Below are positions 54,523-62,939 of a stretch of 64,000 nt of DNA, piece by piece. This DNA is from Anabaena sp. UHCC 0204 (lineage in GTDB: Bacteria > Cyanobacteriota > Cyanobacteriia > Cyanobacteriales > Nostocaceae): assembly GCF_009711975.1 (NCBI RefSeq), contig NZ_VIKW01000019.1, positions 1 through 64,000 of the forward strand. Reading direction: 5' to 3'. Within the stretch, counting starts at the first letter, position 1. Every line of letters starts with the position of its first letter. Under the pieces are notes generated by a model. The model had not been told where the DNA came from, did no database searches, and saw only the letters and a list, made by a program, of their open reading frames with translations. A program made the position numbers and the translations under genes.

Positions 54523-54886
54523 CACTCCCCGGTCTAAAGACACGGGGATTCTTGGTTCAACGAGACCACTTAAACTAGACTCCTTGCGTTATCTAGCTCA
54601 GAGGTGGGACTCTCCCCAAGCGTTAACTTTCGGTCTGCCCGACCGTAGTTGCATGACTGCAAGTCCTGTTGAGGATGAAACTTTTCAGTTTCAAAATTCT
54701 GATTCGTCACGCTCGGTATAAATCTTTTACCTACTGCTAGGACCAAACGTGAACAATGCAGTAGAACCGCATAGATTTAATTGTCAAGGTACAGATTGCC
54801 GTTAAGCAGTTAGGTTTTTATACAGGTTAATTACCATTCCTGTTATAAGTAGTATAACATCTATGTCAATGCAGGATAAATCCTGC
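54521..54886 (-). mobile_element. ORF-less IS200/IS605-type relic with TnpB-like omega RNA end
   Basis: Read on the minus strand, the right end is CCCCGTGTCTTTAGACCGGG + G followed by AGTGTCAA, the classical IS200/IS605 end with a TCAA-type cleavage site. Upstream of it are structured sequences (GTCGGGCAGACCGAAAG, GACTTGCAGTCATGCAACTA, GGGGAGAGTCCCACCTC) that resemble a tnpB omega RNA scaffold. At the other side TTATAAGTAGTATAA (about 54845-54859) may be the left-end hairpin, and GCAGGATAAATCCTGC follows. No transposase or tnpB ORF. The base after the end would make the RNA guide the 3' end of the dus gene. Confidence 0.6.
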
Positions 54887-54915
54887 ACCTAGCCTTCATC
54901 CCTTGGCTAAAGTCC

Positions 54916-54944
54916 AGGTGTGTCTGACTCAGGAAGACACACCT
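54916..54944. repeat. 10-bp stem hairpin AGGTGTGTCT/AGACACACCT
   Basis: Perfect 10-bp arms with a 9-base loop, in the gap between the transposon relic and nth. It may end nth transcription (minus strand), but no T-run is present; it could also be part of the relic. Confidence 0.5.
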
Positions 54945-55035
54945 TCAAGGGTTTTCGGCATTTTCCTTATAACTAGTTTATTTACGCTGTTGTGTACTAG
55001 TTTATAAAATGTTATTTATCATTCTTAGAAAGTGA

Positions 55036-55698
55036 CTACTTCACCTTTGTTTGCGACAATTGCATATCACACAAATCAGCCAACTCACATACACCACAAG
55101 CAGGAGAACGGGATTTACATACAGCCCGACCATGATAGATTAATCTAATTGACCAATTTTCCCAATCTGGTTGCGGTAATAACTTCATGAGGTCTTTCTC
55201 AATACCGACAGGTTCAGTATTTTTTGTCAACCCCAAACGCTGACTTAACCGCTTGACGTGAGTATCTACCGTCACCCCTGCATTGATTCCATAGGCATGG
55301 GCTAAAACCACATTTGCAGTTTTCCGCGCTACTCCTGGAAGCTTTAATAACTCTTCCATTTTGTTAGGAACAACCGAATTAAAATCATTAACAATCATTT
55401 GACAAGAGCCTTGAATATTCTTGGCTTTATTACGATAAAACCCAGTCGAACGCACCAATTCTTCTAACTCTAATATATCAGCATTTGCTAAACTTTCGGC
55501 ATCAGGAAACCTGCCAAATAATCCTGGTGTCACCTTATTTACCCGCTCATCTGTACATTGAGCAGAAAGAATAGTTGCAACTAACAATTGTACGGGAGTT
55601 GCATAATCTAAAGAGCAAGTTGCATCTGGATACAGACGCTGGATACGAGCAAGAATTTCTAAAGCCCGTTGTTTTTTTGTTAATGATTTACGAGTCAA
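55036..55698 (-). CDS. nth: endonuclease III
   Basis: A 220-aa bifunctional DNA glycosylase/AP lyase for oxidised pyrimidines. Helix-hairpin-helix LPGVARKTANVVL with the catalytic Lys (near residue 122), catalytic Asp in VDTHVKRLSQRLGL (near 140), and the C-terminal [4Fe-4S] site C-x6-C-x2-C-x5-C in CKSRSPACGVCELADLC. QCTDERVNKVTP is also family-typical. Complete, normal length. The upstream spacer before rseP consists of GTGGTTA and CAATTGTCAATT tandem repeats. Confidence 0.97.
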   Translation of the reverse strand: MTRKSLTKKQRALEILARIQRLYPDATCSLDYATPVQLLVATILSAQCTDERVNKVTPGLFGRFPDAESLANADILELEELVRSTGFYRNKAKNIQGSCQMIVNDFNSVVPNKMEELLKLPGVARKTANVVLAHAYGINAGVTVDTHVKRLSQRLGLTKNTEPVGIEKDLMKLLPQPDWENWSIRLIYHGRAVCKSRSPACGVCELADLCDMQLSQTKVK

Positions 55699-55713
55699 TC
55701 AGTTTTCTAGTAT

Positions 55714-55785
55714 TAGTGGTTAGTGGTTAGTGGTTAGTTGACAATTAACAATTGTCAATTATCAATTGTCAATTGCCAATTGCCA
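55714..55785. repeat. short tandem repeats (GTGGTTA)n and (CAATTGTCAATTAT)n
   Basis: Three GTGGTTA heptads then several heptad-based CAATTGT/CAATTAT/CAATTGC units filling the nth-rseP spacer. STRR-type. Confidence 0.85.
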
Positions 55786-55792
55786 GATATAT

Positions 55793-56893
55793 TTACTGCA
55801 ACAACTTTTGCACCCATTCTAATTGGGATGTTAACTGGGTAGTTTCTTTCACAATTAGGAAAAGACCCAATCCTAAAAGTAACACCAAACCAGTTTGCAT
55901 AACACCGTCTTGAATTTTGCTAGGTAAAGGCTTACCAAATAAACCTTCAATTGCTAAAAATGCGAGTTGTCCACCATCTAAAGCGGGAAGGGGCAAAATA
56001 TTAATAACTGCCAAGTTAATACTAATAATTGCCGCAAAAGAGAATAAATTTGTGCTATCACTAGCCGCTAATTGAGCGCCAATTTTGACAATTTTCACGG
56101 GTCCAGAAACTTGTCCTACCGTTTGCCCAAAATTAGTAATTAACTGTCCAAAACCTTGGAATGTCCCGACAACTAATTGTTGGAAACGATTAGCAGCAAA
56201 GGTGAAAATCTCACCTATATTTTGAGGACGACGATAAATTGCTTTACCATTTGGTCCCAATTCAATCCCCACTACACCTTTACCATCAGCACCTTGTTTA
56301 GGTGTTAATTTCAGGTTGGTTTGTTGGTTTTCGTGTTGAATTTTTAGGTCAATTTCTTGGTTAGGGTGGGTTTGGATTTCTTTGGTTAATAATGTAGTTG
56401 CGTCTTTACCTAGAGGAACTTCTTGACCATTCACAGCCAGAATAATGTCTCCTTCTCGAATTCCTGCTTGGTAAGCAACGGATTGTTCATCTACAGGTTT
56501 GACAAGTACACCTGGTTGATACTGAAATTCCTGGGGTATACCAACGATACCCAATTGCAAGGCCAACATCAAATAAGCAAAGATTAAATTTGCTATCACA
56601 CCGGCACTAATGACAATGGCTCGGTCTAATACTGGACGATTACGCAGCAAATTCGGGTCATTAGGGGGAATTACGCTATCTGGGTCATCATCAGGAAAGC
56701 CAACAAAGCCACCTAATGGGAAAGCGCGGATAGTATATTCCGTTTGTGATCCTTGGTACTTTAAAAGTGTTGGACCAAAACCCAAGGAAAAGCGGTTAAC
56801 GTAAATGCCTTGAGAACGGGCGGCTATGAAATGTCCCAACTCGTGTACTAAGATCAAAATAGCCAAAACTGCGATCGCTGCTAAAACTGACAT
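55793..56893 (-). CDS. rseP: site-2 protease RseP
   Basis: A 366-aa intramembrane zinc metalloprotease. HELGH (residues 18-22 in ILVHELGHFIAARSQGI) in the first helix, a PDZ domain at about 120-200 (VDEQSVAYQAGIREGDIILAV), and the second zinc-binding motif NILPLPALDGGQLAF near 292-306 with its Asp. Four hydrophobic segments. It cleaves membrane-bound substrates such as anti-sigma factors; substrates here unknown. Complete. Confidence 0.95.
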   Translation of the reverse strand: MSVLAAIAVLAILILVHELGHFIAARSQGIYVNRFSLGFGPTLLKYQGSQTEYTIRAFPLGGFVGFPDDDPDSVIPPNDPNLLRNRPVLDRAIVISAGVIANLIFAYLMLALQLGIVGIPQEFQYQPGVLVKPVDEQSVAYQAGIREGDIILAVNGQEVPLGKDATTLLTKEIQTHPNQEIDLKIQHENQQTNLKLTPKQGADGKGVVGIELGPNGKAIYRRPQNIGEIFTFAANRFQQLVVGTFQGFGQLITNFGQTVGQVSGPVKIVKIGAQLAASDSTNLFSFAAIISINLAVINILPLPALDGGQLAFLAIEGLFGKPLPSKIQDGVMQTGLVLLLGLGLFLIVKETTQLTSQLEWVQKLLQ

Positions 56894-56973
56894 AGAGCAA
56901 ATTAATCAAAATATTCGGATATATATCTTTATTGTAGTTTGGGAATGGGTGCAACAGACTCAATCGGCTGATG

Positions 56974-57612
56974 TCAATTTTTCATCTGTTGTCTAACCCA
57001 TTCCCGAAAGGAGCGAATCATGGCAATTTCGCCAATTTCCAAACTTTTACCTAAAAATAGGGGAATTTCTGTAGTGAGGGGCAAATTTGCAAAGGTAGGA
57101 GAAACATCACAGGGAATATAAACACCTTCACCCAGTTGATAAATCTGCATTACCGGATGATCATAACGCCAAACTTCGGGAACGCCTAAAGCCAAATAAA
57201 TAGGTAATCTATCAAGAGAAGCACTGGTATAATCAACTTCTATAATTAAATCTGGTGGAGGATCTTGAGTCAAATCGAGATTTTGCTTATTTCGCATTAT
57301 CGGTTCATTTTGGATGTAAAAACTAGAATCTGGTTCTACACCTTTAGCCAAATCTTGACGTTTACAAGTAACTGAACCGGTACTTTTCAAGTTAAGATTA
57401 AGTTCTTCCGCTAGATTATCAATTAGCTTTTCTATCAGTCTTTTATTATGTTCATGGGGCATTAAAGGAGTCATAATTTCTAGTGTTCCCTGGTTGTAAG
57501 CTAGACGGGTAGTGCGATTATTCCCCATCTCTCTCAAAATGGTTTCAAATGTGTGCCAAGTAATATTAGGGAGTATAGCTCGGTGGGTGTTAGTGGGTGC
57601 TATAGTTAGCAT
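56974..57612 (-). CDS. Uma2 family (DUF820) endonuclease-like protein
   Basis: A 212-aa Uma2 protein: NRTTRLAYNQGTLEIMTPLM, PHEHNKRLIEKLIDNLAEEL, then EPDSSFYI and PPDLIIEVDYTSASLDRLPI with the acidic D-x(n)-E-V residues, ALGVPEVWRYD. The family has a restriction-endonuclease-like fold but unproven biological role. It starts the second accessory block, just before the truncated vapC. Confidence 0.9.
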   Translation of the reverse strand: MLTIAPTNTHRAILPNITWHTFETILREMGNNRTTRLAYNQGTLEIMTPLMPHEHNKRLIEKLIDNLAEELNLNLKSTGSVTCKRQDLAKGVEPDSSFYIQNEPIMRNKQNLDLTQDPPPDLIIEVDYTSASLDRLPIYLALGVPEVWRYDHPVMQIYQLGEGVYIPCDVSPTFANLPLTTEIPLFLGKSLEIGEIAMIRSFREWVRQQMKN

Positions 57613-57643
57613 GAGACTTCACCTCGTATTTTTTACTAGGATA

Positions 57644-57787
57644 TCATTGATTAATGAAAATGTCTGATAGTGTGATGGAAGAAATGCCAATATCAGAAAT
57701 TAACAAAGTTTTAAATCGCGCTATAACTTTTTCTGGCTTTTGTTTAATCAGATAAATACAGATGTTAGTATCGAGAAGATATTGCAT
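57644..57787 (-). pseudogene. truncated VapC-like PIN toxin
   Basis: Starting at ATG 57787, immediately after the antitoxin stop codon, 47 codons read MQYLLDTNICIYLIKQKPEK, then VIARFKTLLISDIGISSITL and SDIFINQ, before a stop at 57644. This is the N-terminal third of a VapC (first acidic D6, LLDTNICIYLI), lacking the later acidic residues. The frame ends in unrelated sequence, so the toxin was cut by a deletion. The antitoxin remains intact upstream. Confidence 0.8.
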
Positions 57788-58015
57788 TTAAAATTCCTCT
57801 CTTTTATCAACAGAAAGTTGATCTCTAGTGGTCATAAAATCATCAGAAAATTGATCTAAACTATCAATTAAACTTTGCCAAGGATTATCTTTACTAATAA
57901 GAATAATGGCATTACCAATTTTTTTTATATAAACTTCTGTCCCCGTTATTTGAAAATCTGAGGGTAATATCACCGTTTGATGAGTACCATCACTGCTAAG
58001 TTTAGCTGTGTTCAT
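57788..58015 (-). CDS. vapB: VapB-type antitoxin (AbrB-like)
   Basis: A 75-aa antitoxin with an AbrB/SpoVT-like swapped-hairpin start (AKLSSDGTHQTVILPSDFQI, TGTEVYIKKIGNAIILIS) and a C-terminal stretch WQSLIDSLDQFSDDFM that would wrap around a VapC. The toxin gene starts at the very next base but is truncated, so this is an orphan antitoxin. Complete in length. Confidence 0.88.
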   Translation of the reverse strand: MNTAKLSSDGTHQTVILPSDFQITGTEVYIKKIGNAIILISKDNPWQSLIDSLDQFSDDFMTTRDQLSVDKREEF

Positions 58016-58072
58016 GATATATTGCCTCTAATTCAGGTTAGTTGCTTATGCTTTGATTATAGCTAAAAATTC

Positions 58073-58250
58073 TCTGAATCAGGATGTCCAGGATTTGAGG
58101 ATGTACAAGATGGTTTTTTAATATTCATCTATATTTTCAGAAATTGCGCTAATTCAAACATCCTAAAATATCAAACTCAAATATAATCCTGTTAATCCTT
58201 TAATCCTGGTTATCCTGATATGGCTTGCGCCACGCTACGCTATCAGACAG
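58073..58250. repeat. MITE, CTGAATCAGGATGTCCAGG ends (copy A)
   Basis: About 178 bp with left end CTGAATCAGGATGTCCAGGA, a GAGGATGTACAAGATGG follow-on, and right end AATCCTTTAATCCTGGTTAT + CCTGAT interrupted by an inserted TATGGCTTGCGCCACGCTAC before CAGACAG. A GGTGCATTAC hairpin repeat follows at about 58270-58296. Confidence 0.85.
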
Positions 58251-58292
58251 TTAAATTTTAATAAAAAACGGTGCATTACATTTCATTAACGC

Positions 58293-58676
58293 CTAACGTA
58301 ATAATCTAATTTCAACCCCCACATTAATACTACCCCACAACCTATCAGTTGTTAGAACAGGCTGATTAAGAATAATACCTAATGCTAAACAAGCTCTATC
58401 ACCAAATGAAAGCCCGATTGATTTAGTGATTGGGCGCAACATTCCTGCTTTTAAAGCTTGTTCTTCATTAAAATTAATAACTTCAAGATTGAGATCAGAA
58501 ATAATCTGTCTAATATCTTCTTCCGGTATTCCTGCATCAGCTAATTTTGCTATAACTTCGGATAAATTCACTGTACTAATTGCAGCTTTACCAATAAAAT
58601 TTAAAACTTCTTTGCTACCAGTTTCTTGATTAAGCAAAGCTAAAATAGCAGAAGCATCTAAAACAACTTCACTCAT
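58293..58676 (-). CDS. PIN domain toxin
   Basis: A 127-aa PIN domain protein: VVLDASAILALLNQETGSKE (D6), STVNLSEVIAKLADAGI (E), GLSFGDRACLALGIILNQPV (G-D-R-A-C-L motif, third acidic) and VLTTDRLWGSINVGVEI (fourth). GDRACLALG is typical of this VapC subgroup. It overlaps the upstream antitoxin gene by eight bases. Complete. Confidence 0.92.
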   Translation of the reverse strand: MSEVVLDASAILALLNQETGSKEVLNFIGKAAISTVNLSEVIAKLADAGIPEEDIRQIISDLNLEVINFNEEQALKAGMLRPITKSIGLSFGDRACLALGIILNQPVLTTDRLWGSINVGVEIRLLR

Positions 58677-58911
58677 TCAAACTTTCCTCTCTTCGTTCCT
58701 GAATTAATTCTTCAGAAAGTTTTCTACTAGCAGGAATATATTTTCTAAAAATAGCCTGAGCATTTTGCACAGAAGTTTGTAGATGATGTTCAATTGGGCG
58801 ATCTTCTAATACAATAACAGCGTTATATTCTCCCATTGGTATATCTACAGAAGAATTGACTAATAATTTACCATCATTTGTTATAGTTACTTTTATGTCT
58901 AGTGTTTTCAT
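58669..58911 (-). CDS. antitoxin of the PIN module
   Basis: An 80-aa protein with a beta-rich start, MKTLDIKVTITNDGKLLVNS followed by SVDIPMGEYNAVIVLEDRPI, and a helical tail YIPASRKLSEELIQERREES. I recognise it as an antitoxin from context: it overlaps the PIN toxin gene by eight bases in the same order as other modules here. The fold is presumably a small DNA-binding beta domain. Flanked by MITE copies A and B. Confidence 0.8.
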   Translation of the reverse strand: MKTLDIKVTITNDGKLLVNSSVDIPMGEYNAVIVLEDRPIEHHLQTSVQNAQAIFRKYIPASRKLSEELIQERREESLNE

Positions 58912-58956
58912 AGTTTACTCAATTAGTAAATGCTCATATTAATTATACCAAATTTT

Positions 58957-59110
58957 TCAGAATCAGGATGTCCAGGATTTGAGGATTTACAGGATGGTTT
59001 TTTAATATTAATCTACATTCTCATAAATTACATTAATTCAAATATCCCATAATATCAAACTCAAATATAATCCTGTTAATCCTTTAATCCTGGATATCCT
59101 GATTCTGACA
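58957..59110. repeat. MITE, TCAGAATCAGGATGTCCAGG ends (copy B)
   Basis: 154 bp with inverted ends TCAGAATCAGGATGTCCAGG and CCTGGATATCCTGATTCTGA, and inner GAGGATTTACAGGATGG / TAATCCTGTTAATCCTTTAA. No ORF. Confidence 0.92.
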
Positions 59111-59115
59111 GTTAA

Positions 59116-59337
59116 TTATACATTACTGAGTGCTTTAACTTGAGAAATAGCACGTTCAACATCTGGTAATTTTTGACCATGTTTTTCTGCTGTTTCTAAC
59201 CATAAATCTCTGACAATGATCAATTCTTGTAATGTTTCTTCTAAAGTTTCTCCCTGTGCTAAACATCCCTTTAATGCTGGAATTTCAGCTACAAAACCGC
59301 CTTCTTCACAGGGATAAACAACTATGGGATAATTCAT
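59116..59337 (-). CDS. hicB: HicB family antitoxin
   Basis: A 73-aa HicB-type protein: YPIVVYPCEEGGFVAEIPAL, KGCLAQGETLEETLQELIIV is the partial RNase H-like fold typical of HicB. The tail is short, without a clear ribbon-helix-helix. It is placed two bases after the HicA gene on the same strand (toxin first). It should neutralise that toxin. Seven bases past its stop a MITE begins. Confidence 0.92.
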   Translation of the reverse strand: MNYPIVVYPCEEGGFVAEIPALKGCLAQGETLEETLQELIIVRDLWLETAEKHGQKLPDVERAISQVKALSNV

Positions 59338-59339
59338 GA

Positions 59340-59567
59340 TTATGCTCCTTCTATTAATTCTAATACTCGTTTAACATAAACTGATTTTACCCGATTATTA
59401 TGTACGGGAATTACTAAAATGATATCATCTTTGATAAAGATATGATGACTACCTGTAATTCTATCTAATAGAAAAGTATCTAATTCTAACAGTTTACGAA
59501 TATCACTAAATTTGGCATTATTGGGGCTATTTGTTAATTTTTCAATCAGTTTATCTTTTTTGACCAT
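59340..59567 (-). CDS. hicA: HicA-type toxin
   Basis: A 75-aa dsRBD-like HicA mRNA interferase. Pattern: KKDKLIEKLTNSPNNAKFSD, IRKLLELDTFLLDRITGSHH with the catalytic GSHH His (second H of GS-x-H in family), then IFIKDDIILVIPVHNNRVKS and a final helix. The length is normal. Toxin-first gene order with hicB next is standard. Intact, in contrast to the hicBA remnant at 3948-4089. Confidence 0.92.
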   Translation of the reverse strand: MVKKDKLIEKLTNSPNNAKFSDIRKLLELDTFLLDRITGSHHIFIKDDIILVIPVHNNRVKSVYVKRVLELIEGA

Positions 59568-59598
59568 TTTCCGCTAATAGAATTTTTAACATTATTTA

Positions 59599-59752
59599 TC
59601 AGAATCAGGATGTCCAGGATTTGAGGATTTACAGGATGGTTTTTTAATATTAATCTACATCTTCAGAAGTTGCACTAATTCAAATATTCCAGAACATCAA
59701 AATCAAATATAATCCTGTTAATCCTTTAATCCTGGTTATCCTGATTCAGACA
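59599..59752. repeat. MITE, TCAGAATCAGGATGTCCAGG ends (copy C)
   Basis: 154 bp, nearly identical to copy B; right end CCTGGTTATCCTGATTCAGA. It lies between hicBA and yefM-yoeB. Confidence 0.92.
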
Positions 59753-59760
59753 GAAAAATA

Positions 59761-60027
59761 CTACTCATAATGTGTCCACATTCGTAAAACTTTGATAGTA
59801 TTTTCATCTTCAATCACTTCATATACTAAACGATGTTGAATATTAATTCGTCGTGAATATGCACCTTCTAAATCTCCTACTAACTTTTCATAAGGTGGAG
59901 GATTTTGAAACGGATTGACCTGAATAATATCAAGTAAAGTTTGTGCTTTATCTTTTAAATTACTTGCAGATAATTTTTTAGCATCTTTCTGAGCCTGTTT
60001 AGTATAAACTAACTTCCAATTTACCAC
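59761..60027 (-). CDS. yoeB: YoeB-type toxin
   Basis: An 88-aa Txe/YoeB toxin: VNWKLVYTKQAQKDAKKLSA, LLDIIQVNPFQNPPPYEKLV, LEGAYSRRINIQHRLVYEVI and the C-terminal VLRMWTHYE. The Y-S-R-R-I...HRLVYEV motif and the end M-W-x-H-Y are as in RelE/YoeB; this member differs clearly in sequence from the yoeB at 3371. It overlaps the antitoxin gene by seven bases. A MITE end abuts its stop. Confidence 0.9.
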   Translation of the reverse strand: MVNWKLVYTKQAQKDAKKLSASNLKDKAQTLLDIIQVNPFQNPPPYEKLVGDLEGAYSRRINIQHRLVYEVIEDENTIKVLRMWTHYE

Positions 60028-60257
60028 TCTAATTCCCCATCACATTCTGCAATCGGTGTTGCTAATCCTTCTTTAATTGATTCTCTCATTCCTGGAATAG
60101 AAAGTAAATATAGTGTTTCTTGGATAGATTTCCAGTCACTTTCAGATAATAATACTGCGTTGTTATTTTCTCCTGCAATGATAATAGGTTGATGAGATTG
60201 ATTAACTGAATCAATTAAATTCTGTAGTTGCTGTTGTGCTTGATTAATTGAAATCAT
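60021..60257 (-). CDS. yefM: YefM/Phd family antitoxin
   Basis: A 78-aa YefM-like antitoxin: ISINQAQQQLQNLIDSVNQS, PIIIAGENNNAVLLSESDWK and SIQETLYLLSIPGMRESIKE are the standard elements. It would bind the YoeB toxin encoded downstream and repress the operon. The short C-terminal tail (ATPIAECDGELEW) is acidic. Seven-base overlap with yoeB. Confidence 0.9.
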   Translation of the reverse strand: MISINQAQQQLQNLIDSVNQSHQPIIIAGENNNAVLLSESDWKSIQETLYLLSIPGMRESIKEGLATPIAECDGELEW

Positions 60258-60314
60258 AATCTTTTTTTGAGATTACATTATTATAATAAATAATAGCATA
60301 GAATTTAAAAAAAT

Positions 60315-60630
60315 GTCAGAATCAGGATGCACAGGATTTGAGGATGTACAGGATGATTTTTTCATGTTCATCTAAATCTTTAGAAGTTGCATTTTGTCTG
60401 AATCAGGATGTCCAGGATTTGAGGATGTACAGGATGTTTTTTAATATTCATCTACATCTTCATAAATTGTATTTTGTCAGAATCAGGATATCCAGGATTT
60501 GAGGATGTACAGGATGGTTTTTTAATATTCATCTATATTTTCAGAAGTTGCACTAATTTTAATATCCCAGAATATCAAAATCAAATATTATCCTGTTAAT
60601 CCTTTAATCCTGGTTATCCTGATTCTGACA
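60315..60630. repeat. three tandem MITE left ends plus one right end (copy D)
   Basis: Left ends GTCAGAATCAGGATG/GTCTGAATCAGGATG begin at 60315, 60406 and 60476; only the last continues to a right end CCTGGTTATCCTGATTCTGA at 60630. The gap 60258-60686 contains only this array and a GGTGCGTTAC hairpin repeat at about 60651-60678. Confidence 0.9.
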
Positions 60631-60686
60631 ATTAAATTTTAATAGAAAACGGTGCGTTACATTTCATTAATGCACCTTACTAGCTA

Positions 60687-61280
60687 TTAATTATTTATTT
60701 TTCTTCTTGAAAGATACCATTTCTTAAACTTATACTCAGCATGGTATAACTCAACTGCAAACAAGAACCAAATTAAAAACATCCCACCTATAATATCTGA
60801 TGCTTCATAACCTTTATCTATCAAAGTTTCTATAATTAATTCACTACTGGGAATTAATACAAGAAATGGTCCATAAGTTATTGCAGCAGGTAACGTAGCA
60901 AAAACAGAAATAACAAAACCTAAAAGAACTGTTTTCCAACTCTTAAATCTAAGCCATTTAGGAGGATTGCTCCAAAATATTTTCAGAATTAGTAAATATA
61001 ATCCTACAAAAATTAGATATATTATCAAAGATAATATTAAAAATAATAGGACTGCTAATAATGCTACGTGAGGTTCTGGGACTTGACTAAATAAAAATTT
61101 TAAATATAAAAATAAAAAGTGGTATATTTCAACAATCCCTATAATTGCTCCCATAAATGTGGGTATAGAAAGACCTAATGCTCTCCAAATACATACTCCA
61201 ATAACTTTAGGATCACGCCCAAAAAATATCCAATAAATAATATTTAATACTAGAATGACACTCAGGTTTATAATAGACAT
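60687..61280 (-). CDS. hypothetical membrane protein
   Basis: A 197-aa integral membrane protein with about five helices (residues 3-18, 32-58, 70-98, 113-138, 158-176) and a basic C-terminal tail YKFKKWYLSRRKINN, probably cytoplasmic. No motif identifies a family. AT-rich codon use matches the surrounding accessory region. Single gene, bordered by the repeat array. Confidence 0.65.
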   Translation of the reverse strand: MSIINLSVILVLNIIYWIFFGRDPKVIGVCIWRALGLSIPTFMGAIIGIVEIYHFLFLYLKFLFSQVPEPHVALLAVLLFLILSLIIYLIFVGLYLLILKIFWSNPPKWLRFKSWKTVLLGFVISVFATLPAAITYGPFLVLIPSSELIIETLIDKGYEASDIIGGMFLIWFLFAVELYHAEYKFKKWYLSRRKINN

Positions 61281-61473
61281 TTAATGCACCTTAGAGTATG
61301 TTATGGTCGAGTGAAAAAGCAAGTATATCAAATAACTTCAAACTATAATTTTATAGTAACCAATTATTAATTCATAGATATTAAAATTGTAACATTTATT
61401 TGCATAATTTTACTGCTTATTACATAAAGTTACGTAGAGACGCAACCAAAACGCCTCTACAAAAACCCCTAAA

Positions 61474-62754
61474 CTACAAAACCTCCCTACCCAAATAAAC
61501 CTGCAAAACCTCCGGTACTTTAATCGTCCCGTCTGGTTGCTGATAATTCTCCAAAATCGCCGCCATAGTCCTTCCCACAGCTAAACCAGAACCATTCAAA
61601 GTATGCACAAATTGCGTCCCTTTCTTACCTGCTTCCTTAAACCGAATATCCGCCCTTCTTGCTTGAAAATCCACACAATTAGAACAACTAGAAATCTCTC
61701 GATACTTCCCAGAAGATGGCAACCAAACCTCTAAATCATAGGTCTTCGTTGCCCCAAAACCTAAATCAGCAGTACATAAATTAATCACTCGATAAGGCAA
61801 TTTTAAACCCTGTAAAATAGATTCTGCACTTCCTACTAACTTCTCCAATTCATCAAAAGAATCTTCCGGTTTTACTAACTTCACCAACTCAACTTTATTG
61901 AATTGATGCAACCGAATTAAACCCCGCATATCCCGTCCATAACTTCCTGCTTCCCGACGAAAACATGGCGTATATGCACAGTGATAAATCGGTAAATCTT
62001 CCGCGTTGATAATTTCTCCCCGATAAAAATTTGTAACCGGAACTTCCGCAGTGGGAATTAACCACAATTCATCATCTGCACATTTAAAACTTTCTTCTGC
62101 AAACTTGGGTAATTGTCCTGTTCCGGTTAAAGAATCTGTATTAACTAACAACGGTGGACTAATTTCTATATACCCATTTTCAATATGCTTAGAAAGCATA
62201 AATTGAATTAACGCTCTTTCTAAAGCTGCACCCGCACCTATCAAACTCACAAACCGGCTTTGGGCAATTTTTACCGCTCTTTCAAAATTCAAAATACCCA
62301 ACTTTTCCCCAATTTCCCAATGAGGTAAAATATTCTGATTTTCCGGTATATATTCATCTCCCCATCTTCTCACTTCTGGGTTATCGTCTTCACTTGCACC
62401 TATGGGAGTAGAATCACTGGGTAGGTTAGGAAGTGCTAAGAGTAATTCTTGAATTTGCGCTTTTAACTCTTTTTCCTGGGGTTCTAATCCGCTTAATGTG
62501 GTTTTGAGGCTGTTTCCTTCATCCTTTAAGGCTTGTATTTCTGGATCTTGAGGATTAACACCAGATTTTACCTTTTGTCCAACTAGTTTACCAATTTCAT
62601 TACTCCGGGCTTGAAGTTCGTTGCGTTTTCCTTCTAGTTCCCGTTGTTTTTGGCTCAAATCTAATATAGGCTGAATGTCGTATTTACCACTACGAGTATT
62701 CAGCTTTTCTTGTACCAGTTGGGGGTTTTCTCTAATTTGTTTAATATCCAGCAT
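61474..62754 (-). CDS. serS: seryl-tRNA synthetase
   Basis: A class II aminoacyl-tRNA synthetase charging tRNA-Ser. I use ATG 62754 ([20 protein letters not shown]), the family start, giving 426 aa; the frame to 62811 adds 19 unconserved residues. N-terminal coiled-coil arm at about 30-100 binds the long variable arm of tRNA-Ser. Motif 2 is [20 protein letters not shown] and motif 3 is [34 protein letters not shown] lies in the Ser-binding pocket. Its substrate tRNA-Ser(GCT) is also in this window. Complete. Confidence 0.97.
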   Translation of the reverse strand: MLDIKQIRENPQLVQEKLNTRSGKYDIQPILDLSQKQRELEGKRNELQARSNEIGKLVGQKVKSGVNPQDPEIQALKDEGNSLKTTLSGLEPQEKELKAQIQELLLALPNLPSDSTPIGASEDDNPEVRRWGDEYIPENQNILPHWEIGEKLGILNFERAVKIAQSRFVSLIGAGAALERALIQFMLSKHIENGYIEISPPLLVNTDSLTGTGQLPKFAEESFKCADDELWLIPTAEVPVTNFYRGEIINAEDLPIYHCAYTPCFRREAGSYGRDMRGLIRLHQFNKVELVKLVKPEDSFDELEKLVGSAESILQGLKLPYRVINLCTADLGFGATKTYDLEVWLPSSGKYREISSCSNCVDFQARRADIRFKEAGKKGTQFVHTLNGSGLAVGRTMAAILENYQQPDGTIKVPEVLQVYLGREVL

Positions 62755-62939
62755 TGGTAAGTTTTGGTTGGTTTTGGTAAATTGTACTTGATTGACGTGA
62801 TTCAACAGCACAGAATCATAAAATTGATCAAATCATCCATTTTTCATCTGCGTTTATCTGCATTTATCTGCGTTTAATTATAAATTGCTACAATAATAAT
62901 GAGAAGTGGAAAATCAAGAAAATATTGTGGAAGGTGTAG

